From Burkholderiaceae bacterium 16 (GTDB taxonomy: Bacteria; Pseudomonadota; Gammaproteobacteria; Burkholderiales; Burkholderiaceae): a stretch of 64,000 nt of DNA. The stretch spans positions 1-64,000 of the forward strand of contig JYOD01000023.1 in NCBI GenBank assembly GCA_000955785.1, written 5' to 3'. A program made the position numbers and the translations under genes. The notes below the pieces were generated by a model that saw nothing but the letters and a program-made list of their open reading frames with translations, ran no database searches and was not told where the DNA came from. Shown here in pieces: positions 57,318 through 64,000 of this stretch. The first letter of the stretch is position 1. Each line of letters opens with the position of its first letter.

Positions 57318-58808
57318 TCAGTAAGCCATGCAGACCGACTTGATCTCGGTGTAGGCCTCGATCGCCGAGCGGCCATGTTCGCGCCCGACGCCAGACGCCT
57401 TGTAGCCGCCGAAAGGCATGTTGGGATCGACGATATTGTGCGTATTGACCCAGACCGTCCCGGCATCCAGGCCATCGACCAGGCGCTGCACCGCGCGCAG
57501 GTCGTTGCTCCAGATGCTGGCGCCCAGGCCGTACTCCGAGCGGTTGGCCTCGGCCAGCACGGCCTCGGGATCGTCGAACGGCATGGCCACCACCACCGGC
57601 CCGAAGACTTCCTCGCGCACCAGGGTCAGGTCCTTGCACGCGGCGTTGGCCACCACCGTGGGCCGCACGAAATAGCCGGGACGGTCCAGCGCATCGCCGC
57701 CCGCGACGATCTCCGCGCCTTCGCTGCGCCCGGTGCCGATCAGGCCCATCACCTTGTCGCGATGGCGTGCCGAGACCAGCGGCCCCATCTGGCTGGCGGG
57801 ATCGAGCCCGGAACCCAGCACGGTGGCATTGGCCACCTTGCCCAGCCCCTCGACCACCTGGTCATAGTGCCGGCGTGCCACGTACAGCCGCGAGCCGGCG
57901 GTGCAGACCTGGCCCTGGTTGAGGAAGATGGCGCCGGCCGCGCCCTGGATGGCCTGCGCGGGATCGCAATCGTCCAGCACGATCACCGGGCTCTTGCCGC
58001 CCAGTTCGAGCGACACGCGGCGGATATCCTGGCCGCAGCGCGCGCCGATCAGGCGCCCGACTTCCGTGGAGCCCGTAAAAGTAATCTTGTTGACGCCGGG
58101 ATGCGCCACCAGCGCCGCGCCGGGCACGCCGTCGCCGGTCACCACATTCAGCACGCCCGGCGGGAAGCCCGCTTCGAGCGCCAGTTCGGCCAGCCGCAAT
58201 GCGGTCAGCGGGGTTTCCTCCGCCGGCTTTAGCACCACCGTGCAACCGCAGGCCAGCGCCGGCGCGATCTTCCAGACGGCCATCAGCAAGGGGAAATTCC
58301 ACGGCACGATGGCGCCCACCACGCCCACCGGCGAGCGCCGCGTCATGGCGCTGTAGCGCGTGCCCGGCGGGAACGGCACCGACACATCCAGCGTGTTGCC
58401 TTCGATCTTGGTGGCCCAGCCGGCCATATAGCGCAGCCATTGCGCGCTGCCGCCCACCTCCAGGCCTTGCGAGAAGGCCAGCAGCTTGCCGTTGTTGAGC
58501 GTCTCCAGCCGGGCCAGTTCGTCGCCATGCTGCTCGACCAGGTCGGCCAGCTTGAGCAGCAGGCGCTCGCGCTGGGCCGGCATCATGGCGCGCCATGTGC
58601 CGCCGGCAAAGGCGCGCCCGGCGGCCGCCACGGCGGCATCGATATCCGCCGCCCCGCCCGCGGGCACGCGCGCGATCTCCTCGCCGGTGGCGGGATCGAA
58701 CACGGCAAAGGTCTCGCCGGACTCGGCCTGGCGCCACTCGCCGTCGATCAGCATGGCATTGCGGATGGCCAGGTTCAGGCCGCCGCGGGCTTCCACGGGT
58801 GCATTCAT
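57318..58808 (-). CDS. NAD(P)-dependent aldehyde dehydrogenase
   Basis: A 496-residue cytoplasmic dehydrogenase of the ALDH superfamily, oxidising the aldehyde produced by the alcohol dehydrogenase. Landmarks are VPWNFPLLMAVWKIAPALA, the catalytic Glu motif LELGGKSPVIVL near residue 265, and the nucleophilic Cys in FLNQGQVCTAGSRLYV near 300. The C-terminal FGGYKASGVGREHG is typical. Its stop lies 212 bases before the PQQ enzyme start; that gap has no gene. Aldehyde specificity is not determinable. Confidence 0.94.
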   Translation of the reverse strand: MNAPVEARGGLNLAIRNAMLIDGEWRQAESGETFAVFDPATGEEIARVPAGGAADIDAAVAAAGRAFAGGTWRAMMPAQRERLLLKLADLVEQHGDELARLETLNNGKLLAFSQGLEVGGSAQWLRYMAGWATKIEGNTLDVSVPFPPGTRYSAMTRRSPVGVVGAIVPWNFPLLMAVWKIAPALACGCTVVLKPAEETPLTALRLAELALEAGFPPGVLNVVTGDGVPGAALVAHPGVNKITFTGSTEVGRLIGARCGQDIRRVSLELGGKSPVIVLDDCDPAQAIQGAAGAIFLNQGQVCTAGSRLYVARRHYDQVVEGLGKVANATVLGSGLDPASQMGPLVSARHRDKVMGLIGTGRSEGAEIVAGGDALDRPGYFVRPTVVANAACKDLTLVREEVFGPVVVAMPFDDPEAVLAEANRSEYGLGASIWSNDLRAVQRLVDGLDAGTVWVNTHNIVDPNMPFGGYKASGVGREHGRSAIEAYTEIKSVCMAY

Positions 58809-58935
58809 CTTCGTCTCCGGTTGGTCTTGGCTTGATGCCTCGTTGTGGAGACCGAAGTTAGCACCGCGTCCTTGTCACGGCTTGTCTGGCCGTGCAGAAA
58901 GCTTGTCGATGCGTGCAAAGCGCACGCTGGCGCGG

Positions 58936-59952
58936 TTAATGACGCAGCGCAATACGCATCCCGGCCGCATTCTGCTGGCGCCATTGCGAAGGACTCATGC
59001 CAAAGCGCTCATGGAAGACGCGGCTGAAGTGCGCCGCGTCGGCAAACCCCAGGGCAAAGGCAATCTCGGTAATGCTGCGCCCGGCGTCTGCGCTGCCGGA
59101 CAGCCGCACAGCCGCCTGCCGCAACCGGCGCGACAGGATATAGGCATGCGGGGTCTGGCCAGACTCGCGGAACAGGTTATACAAGGTGCGCCGCGAGACG
59201 TTCAGGACCGCGGCCAGCCGCTGCGCGGAGAGTTCTGGATCATGCAACTGGGCGTCGATGAATTCAGCGAGGCGATGCATCCGCGCTTCGCCAAGATGCC
59301 GCGCCACGGCGGCGTCCGCGCCATCTCCAAGCGCCGGCGGCCGCGTGTCCGCACCTTGCAGCGCGGTCTCCATCAGCGAAACGACGGAATCCTGCAGCAC
59401 CGTCTGTCCCTGGTAATCCAGCAGGTGGCCCGAGCAGGTATCGTGCAGCATGGCACCCAGCGCCGACAACGCGATGCGCGCCGCGCCCTCGCCCCGCAAC
59501 GCCCGGCCGCCCAGGCTGGCCGCCGCCTGGCGCCAGCCGAAGGCGCGCTCCTGCGGCACCAGCAGCACCAGCACCCGGCAGCGATCCGGCATCTCGATGC
59601 TATAGGGTTGCGCGGTATCGTAAATCGACCACATCCCGGGTTCGAGCGAAGCCTCGTTGCCCCGTTGCGCAACCCGGCTCTGTCCGCTGATTTGCCAGAA
59701 GATCTTGAAGAAACCCGCATCTGACGCCGCCACGTGCGGGGGCTCGCGCGCCACCCTGTGCGCATCGACATCCATGTCCGCCACCGCGCAGGCGCCGAAG
59801 CGGGCATAGCTGACGTTGCTATGGAAGCACCCGCGCGCCTGGCGCGTGTAGGCGAGCGGCAGGAAGCTGGTATCGATGGCTTCGCACCATTGGTCGAACG
59901 TCACGATGGACATCCGTGCCGGTTTCTGCTGCAGATTCTGCACAGCGGGCAT
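58936..59952 (-). CDS. AraC family transcription regulator
   Basis: A 338-residue activator. The C-terminal double helix-turn-helix covers residues about 235-335, with VSRRTLYNLFRESGQTPHAY and ITEIAFALGFADAAHFSRVF. The N-terminal part (residues 1-190) resembles the AraC-binding-like domain of FeaR-type regulators, which control aromatic amine and aldehyde oxidation. It lies 127 bases upstream of the aldehyde dehydrogenase gene on the same strand and probably controls the alcohol oxidation genes. The start at 59952 is favoured by GGAGATGCC; an ATG at 59979 is possible. Confidence 0.88.
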   Translation of the reverse strand: MPAVQNLQQKPARMSIVTFDQWCEAIDTSFLPLAYTRQARGCFHSNVSYARFGACAVADMDVDAHRVAREPPHVAASDAGFFKIFWQISGQSRVAQRGNEASLEPGMWSIYDTAQPYSIEMPDRCRVLVLLVPQERAFGWRQAAASLGGRALRGEGAARIALSALGAMLHDTCSGHLLDYQGQTVLQDSVVSLMETALQGADTRPPALGDGADAAVARHLGEARMHRLAEFIDAQLHDPELSAQRLAAVLNVSRRTLYNLFRESGQTPHAYILSRRLRQAAVRLSGSADAGRSITEIAFALGFADAAHFSRVFHERFGMSPSQWRQQNAAGMRIALRH

Positions 59953-60151
59953 CAGGGCATCTCCAGTAACCGGCGGCATGCTGGGGAACGCGCCGGAAGT
60001 CCTCGAAGGTGGAGGCCAAGCCTAATGGAAAGCCCACGGGCAGACAATGGGAACAACTACGCAGGCGCGGGGCTGGCGGGAGGGGCACAAACGCCGCATT
60101 ACTTGCCGCCAACCCACGGGCCCACGCGAACCGCGCCAGGCGGCTAAACGG

Positions 60152-61483
60152 CTAAACGGCCGCCGCCCGGCGCACCTTCATCAGCGCGTCCTCCAGGGCT
60201 TCATGCGAGATGGAGCCAATGGCGAGCCGCAACGCATGCGGCACGTTGGGCGTGACGGCGAAAGGCTCCGCGGTTGTCACCAGGACGCCGTCGCCCTCCA
60301 GCGCGGCGGCGACGAGGTCGGCGCGCAGGTCCTCGGGCAAGGTCAGCCAGAGATAGTAGGACGAGCGGTGCGCCACGATATCGCCGCCGCGCAGCACGCG
60401 GCGCGCCAGGCTTTGGCGCAGCCGCGCGTCCTTGCGTTTCCGGTCTTCCAGGTCGTCGACCAGGCCGGTTTCGATCCAATGGCAGCCCAGCGCCACGGTG
60501 AGTGACGGGGTGTTCCATGTCGAGACACGGATGGCACGCTCGATCGCCGGCACCAGCGCGGCGGGGGCTGCGACAAATCCCATGCGCAGGCCGGATGCCA
60601 CGCTCTTCGAAAGGCCCGATACATAGACCGTCCGCATGGGTGCGTATGTAAAGACCGGCTTTGGCGCCGGCTCGGCAAGGAAGGCATACGCACCGTCCTC
60701 GATGATCAGGAAATTGTGACGCTCGGCCAGTTCGGCCAGACCGATGCGTTCCGCCTCCGCCATCACCGTGCCCAGCGGATTGTGCATCGTGGGCATGGCG
60801 TAGACCGCGCGTACCGGACGCCGCTTGCAAAGCGCGGCCAGCCTGTCCAGGTCCATGCCGCCAACCGTGTGCGGCACCGACTCCAGATCGAGGCGATGCG
60901 CCTGGGCCAGCATCTTCATGCCAGGATAGGTCAACGCATCGACGGCCAGTACGTCGCCCGGCTTGAGCAGCGCCATCACCGTCACGGCCAGTCCCTGCTG
61001 CGCGCCGTTGACGATCAGCACCTGATCGCCGCCCACCCGGATCCCCCGGTTGCGCAGGTGCCGGGCCGCCGTCTGCCGCTCGTGCGGCCGCCCGCCCTGC
61101 GGCGCCGAGTGAAGCAGCGCGTCGAGATCGCCCGAGGCCGCGATGGTGCGCAGGCCGTCCCGGAGCATATCGGCCTGGCCCGGCAAGGACGGATAGTTGA
61201 AGGTGAGATCCACCGCGCCGAAGCGCGCGGGATGCTGCTCCATGCCCAGGCCGCGCGGCAGCGACGTGTCCCGCACGAACGTCCCCCGCCCCGTCTCGCC
61301 GACGACGAGTCCGATCGATTCCAGTTCCTTGTAGATGCGCGAAGCCGTGGCCAGGGCGATGCCATGCTGCTTCATCAGGGCACGAACGGTCGGCAGCTGC
61401 GTGCCTGGCGGCAACATCCCCTCGCGGATGCGGCCGGCGATCTCGTCCATGATGGTTTTGTACCGGGTCGGTGTGGGGATCAT
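60152..61483 (-). CDS. MocR-type regulator (GntR helix-turn-helix plus aminotransferase domain)
   Basis: A 443-residue protein. Residues 10-80 are a GntR winged helix (LPTVRALMKQHGIALATASR, then GRGTFV). From about 100 onward it has an aminotransferase-I fold with VNGAQQGLAVTVMALLKPGD, MHNPLGTV, IEDGAYAF and the PLP lysine in VSGLSKSVASGLRMGF. It is divergent from a LysE exporter gene and probably controls it through the twin TTGT-N7-ACAA boxes just upstream. The start at 61483 is preceded by GGAAGGCAGAGC; a longer reading runs into these boxes. The ligand is unknown. Confidence 0.9.
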   Translation of the reverse strand: MIPTPTRYKTIMDEIAGRIREGMLPPGTQLPTVRALMKQHGIALATASRIYKELESIGLVVGETGRGTFVRDTSLPRGLGMEQHPARFGAVDLTFNYPSLPGQADMLRDGLRTIAASGDLDALLHSAPQGGRPHERQTAARHLRNRGIRVGGDQVLIVNGAQQGLAVTVMALLKPGDVLAVDALTYPGMKMLAQAHRLDLESVPHTVGGMDLDRLAALCKRRPVRAVYAMPTMHNPLGTVMAEAERIGLAELAERHNFLIIEDGAYAFLAEPAPKPVFTYAPMRTVYVSGLSKSVASGLRMGFVAAPAALVPAIERAIRVSTWNTPSLTVALGCHWIETGLVDDLEDRKRKDARLRQSLARRVLRGGDIVAHRSSYYLWLTLPEDLRADLVAAALEGDGVLVTTAEPFAVTPNVPHALRLAIGSISHEALEDALMKVRRAAAV

Positions 61484-61511
61484 GCTCTGCCTTCCGCTTT
61501 CTGCCTTGTCC

Positions 61512-61549
61512 TTGTATCTAGAACAATTTTTTGTTTGTACCAGACACAA
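61512..61549. promoter_or_regulatory. twin TTGT-N7-ACAA operator sites
   Basis: Two identical half-site arrangements, TTGT-N7-ACAA, at 61512-61526 and 61535-61549 are spaced 23 bases centre to centre, about two helical turns. They lie 29 bases upstream of the MocR start and 72 bases before lysE. This is the usual layout for a dimeric regulator binding in tandem. Confidence 0.65.
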
Positions 61550-61620
61550 AGATTACGCTACCACCCTCATCAACGTAAAGGGCTCCGGCGGGCTTCCACG
61601 AGCACCGGGGAGTTGCAGGC

Positions 61621-62250
61621 ATGATCGAACTCGCAACCTTGTCCGTATTCGCCGCGGCCGTGATGGTCCTGCTGCTGTCACCCGGGCCAAACATGGCCTT
61701 TGTCATGGCGCACGGCATCACCTGCGGACCAGGCGGCGGCACCGCCGCGGCGCTGGGCATCGCGGCGGCGGACCTTGTGCTGACGGTCCTGACCGCCAGC
61801 GGCGTTACCGCCGTCATCGCCGCGTGGCCGCCCGCCTTCGACCTCATCCGCTACGCCGGCGCCTTATACCTGCTGTGGATGGCCTGCAAGGCGCTGCGCC
61901 GCCCCCTTTCGCCGCTAAGCGCGGTGGCGCAGCAAGCCTCGTTGAGATCCGTGTTTTTCCGGTCCACGCTGAACAGCCTGCTGAACCCGAAAGCCCTGCT
62001 GTTCTTCATGGTCTTCCTGCCGCAGTTCGTCGACCCGGCCAAGGGGAACGTAGCCAGGCAACTGGTTGTCCTTGGCTGCGTGCTGACGCTGATCAGCACC
62101 GTCTTTCACGCGCTGCTGGGCGCGGCCGGCGGCTCGGCGCGCCGGTTCCTGAGCCGCAATCCGCGCGCCGCCATCTTCCAGAAGTACGGGCTTGCGGTGG
62201 TGCTGGCGCTGCTGGCGCTAAGGCTGATCGCCATGCCGAGGGCGTCCTAG
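61621..62250 (+). CDS. LysE/RhtB family exporter
   Basis: A 209-residue inner-membrane protein with six predicted helices. The motif LLSPGPNMAFVMAHGITCGP near residue 19 is the LysE/RhtB signature, and LNPKALLFFMVFLPQFVDPA near 121 is the second conserved block. It exports an unknown amino acid or related metabolite. It is divergent from the MocR-type regulator and 63 bases before the ABM-domain gene, which is likely cotranscribed. Confidence 0.9.
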   Translation: MIELATLSVFAAAVMVLLLSPGPNMAFVMAHGITCGPGGGTAAALGIAAADLVLTVLTASGVTAVIAAWPPAFDLIRYAGALYLLWMACKALRRPLSPLSAVAQQASLRSVFFRSTLNSLLNPKALLFFMVFLPQFVDPAKGNVARQLVVLGCVLTLISTVFHALLGAAGGSARRFLSRNPRAAIFQKYGLAVVLALLALRLIAMPRAS

Positions 62251-62313
62251 GCCGACAGCGCCGATGGCGCCGACAGCCCCATCCCCAAGCAATCCAGCAA
62301 CGGAGAGCATGAG

Positions 62314-62700
62314 ATGTACATCGCAGCCTTTATCTACAAGCCAGGCGAGACCGACGAGGAGTTCAAGCGATTGAGCGCGGTCATCGACGAAGTGGCGGCC
62401 GCCAGCCCCGGGTTTCTTGGCGCCGAGTCATGGCGCTCGCCGGATGGCAAGCTGGTCAACGCCAGCTACTACTGGCGGGACCAGGAAGCCCTGCGGGCCT
62501 TCGCCACCGACCCGAGGCACCTGGACGCGAAGCGCCAGTACCGCAAATGGTATAACGGCTATCACGTCGTGGTGTCCAGGGTGGAGCGCGTCTACGGCGA
62601 CGGCAGCCTTCAGCACCTCACCCGATTCGGCGAAGCAGAGAAAAAAGGCCGGTCGATCAACCGGCCCAACGATCCTCGCGGCAAGGCAAGGTCGATATGA
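62314..62700 (+). CDS. antibiotic biosynthesis monooxygenase (ABM) domain protein
   Basis: A 128-residue dimeric ferredoxin-like-fold protein of the ABM group, which includes small cofactor-free monooxygenases and haem-degrading enzymes. Family features are PGFLGAESWRSPDGKLVNAS, YYWRDQEALRAFATD and RQYRKWYNGYHVVVSRVERV. Function is unknown. The ABM fold should end near residue 100; the last 25 residues are basic and polar. Their DNA contains a terminator that serves the facing porin gene (62641-62666). The start ATG follows GGAGAGCATGAG. Confidence 0.85.
   Translation: MYIAAFIYKPGETDEEFKRLSAVIDEVAAASPGFLGAESWRSPDGKLVNASYYWRDQEALRAFATDPRHLDAKRQYRKWYNGYHVVVSRVERVYGDGSLQHLTRFGEAEKKGRSINRPNDPRGKARSI
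62641..62666 (-). terminator. intrinsic terminator of the porin gene, inside the ABM coding region
   Basis: The stem GGCCGGT / ACCGGCC (62647-62653, 62660-62666) is followed on the minus strand by six U (62646-62641). It lies about 100 bases beyond the porin stop and inside the 3' end of the convergent ABM gene. A second imperfect hairpin (62706-62734) lies between the two genes. Confidence 0.75.
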
Positions 62701-62769
62701 TGATTGGCGGCTTCCTCCCCAGGAAGGAGCCGCCGGTCAGCGCGGCGCCCCCGGCAACCGCGAATGCGC

Positions 62770-63849
62770 TCAGAAGCGGTGACGCATGCCGACTGTGGCG
62801 CCGGTCTGGTTCGCGCCCGGCAATGCCGTGCCGCTGCCGTTCAGGCCCAGCGTGGAGCTGGACTTGTTTTTCACATAACCCACGTTCAGGTAGGCGTCGG
62901 TGCGCTTTGACAGCGAGTAGTCGGCCGACAGCACGAACATCCACGGATCCGCGTCGCTGTCCTTCATGTCGGTGTAGTAGGCCGCGCCGGTCAGCTGCAA
63001 GGCGGGTGTGAATTTGTACTGCGCGCCGGTCCAGTAAACATTGCTGCGGGTGACGGCGGCCGTGGCGCTTGCCGTGCCGTCGTCACGCAGCCAGCGATAG
63101 CCGGCGAACACCTTGGCATCGCCAAAGGCATAAGCCGCGCCAATGGCGGCGCGCTTGGCGCTGCGATCCTTCAATGCGACGGAAGAACCCTGGAACTGGT
63201 CATAGGCGGCGCCGACCGAGAAGCCACCCGCCGCGTAGGCCAGGCCCGCGCCGTAGTTGCGGCCGACCTTGCTTTCGCCCGGCACTTCGCCGCCATTGGC
63301 CACGGTGGCATCGCGCCCGGTGCTGTAGAAGCCGGTAGCGGTCAGGCCGCCGAACTTGCCGGTGTACTTGATGGCGTTGTCGGCACGGCCGTTGAACTGC
63401 GAATCGACGCTGTTGAGCGAGTAACGCGGGCCGACGGCCATCGGATCATAGGCACCGAACAGGTCATACAGCGAGTTCTGCTGGCGGCCCAGCGTCACGG
63501 CGCCGAAATTGCCCTGCAGGCCGACATAAGACTGGCGGCCAAACAGGCGGTTGCCCTGGCCGGACGTGCCGGAGTCGATATCGAAGCCGCTTTCCAGCAC
63601 GAAGATACCCTTCAGGCCGCCGCCCAGGTCTTCCGTGCCGCGCAGGCCCCAGCGCGAGCCGGACAAGTTGCCGGAATTCATGCGCGTGACCGTGCCGCCC
63701 GCGGAGCCGGCGGCAGGCATGTGGTTGATGACTTCAATGCCGACGTCGGCGATGCCGTACAGCGTGACGCCGGACGCGGTTTGGGCGAACGCTGCGCCGG
63801 AAGCTGCAGCTGCTGCAGCAGCAGTCATTGCAAGGAGAGCTTTCTTCAC
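62770..63849 (-). CDS. Gram-negative general porin (Burkholderiales type)
   Basis: A 359-residue trimeric outer-membrane channel. The signal peptide MKKALLAMTAAAAAAASGA ends at AFAQ. The mature N-terminus SGVTLYGIADVGIEVIN is typical for beta-proteobacterial 16-strand porins. Other blocks are GNLSGSRWGLRGTEDLGGGL, FGRQSYVGLQGNFGAVTLGR and the C-terminal strand GATVGMRHRF ending in Phe, the BAM recognition signal. The start codon is GTG at 63849. The upstream 150 bases (63850-64000) carry its promoter region, with an AT-rich stretch around 63955-63985. Confidence 0.95.
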   Translation of the reverse strand: MKKALLAMTAAAAAAASGAAFAQTASGVTLYGIADVGIEVINHMPAAGSAGGTVTRMNSGNLSGSRWGLRGTEDLGGGLKGIFVLESGFDIDSGTSGQGNRLFGRQSYVGLQGNFGAVTLGRQQNSLYDLFGAYDPMAVGPRYSLNSVDSQFNGRADNAIKYTGKFGGLTATGFYSTGRDATVANGGEVPGESKVGRNYGAGLAYAAGGFSVGAAYDQFQGSSVALKDRSAKRAAIGAAYAFGDAKVFAGYRWLRDDGTASATAAVTRSNVYWTGAQYKFTPALQLTGAAYYTDMKDSDADPWMFVLSADYSLSKRTDAYLNVGYVKNKSSSTLGLNGSGTALPGANQTGATVGMRHRF

Positions 63850-64000
63850 TGGATTTTCTCTGTCTTATGGATGGATGAGGCGGTCTGCCACCGGCCGCGG
63901 GCAACCATGCGGGAAACACCATGAACGGCGCCCGTGGCGGTGAGGCGCATTGTCCATGTCTTATATGAAAGCTATATGTATCCATGGATGAATGTCTGAT

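Overview
The window is high-GC, gene-dense chromosomal DNA from a beta-proteobacterium. The gene content (2-methylcitrate cycle next to acnA, a DUF2863-type protein, Burkholderiales-style porin, pca and hut operons, MocR regulators) points to Burkholderiaceae, most likely Cupriavidus or a close relative. This is inference from gene content; no rRNA or tRNA gene is present to settle it.

Layout. 1-6.3 kb: the end of prpC, a MliC-like secreted protein, prpD and acnA (propionate / 2-methylcitrate cycle), then a tiny membrane protein. 6.4-12.2 kb: a DUF2863-type protein, a TrmB-like methyltransferase, a lone peptide-type ABC binding protein, a spermidine-synthase-fold protein and a TPR membrane protein. 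12.2-20.2 kb: a complete four-gene Wadjet (JetABCD, condensin-like anti-plasmid) operon inserted inside a DNA-deoxyinosine glycosylase gene. The 3' end of that gene is present twice: an orphaned original piece on the left, and a slightly different copy on the right that restores the open gene. 20.3-22.2 kb: htpG. 22.4-30.2 kb: a MocR regulator diverging from a tight gene row (VOC protein, AlaX editing protein, LysE and DMT exporters, RidA, cupin, aminotransferase, GST) that looks like amino-acid stress handling. 30.2-33.7 kb: a LysE exporter, an L-lactate permease and a VapC/Phd-type toxin-antitoxin pair with a perfect palindromic operator.

33.9-41.1 kb: the histidine utilisation operon hutU-hutH-permease-MFS-hutG, with a HutC-like operator in front of hutU. 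41.4-43.2 kb: an ABC exporter, followed by a nested inverted-repeat family in the gap. 43.5-48.6 kb: the protocatechuate operon pcaH-G-B-(DC), divergent from pcaQ. 48.6-50.1 kb: a DHA2-type drug exporter. 50.4-52.7 kb: a wrecked filamentous haemagglutinin gene fused by deletion to the tail of a DUF799 lipoprotein gene.

52.8-60 kb: an AraC regulator, aldehyde dehydrogenase, PQQ-dependent alcohol dehydrogenase with a cytochrome c tail, and a TonB receptor that closely resembles the PQQ importer PqqU (E. coli YncD). Together these form an alcohol oxidation module that can plausibly scavenge its own cofactor. 60.1-63.9 kb: a second MocR regulator diverging from a LysE exporter and an ABM-domain protein, then a major porin.

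The strongest candidate for something new is the Wadjet cassette: it has no integrase, it targets the codons of a catalytic motif in a glycosylase gene, and it regenerates that gene on insertion.
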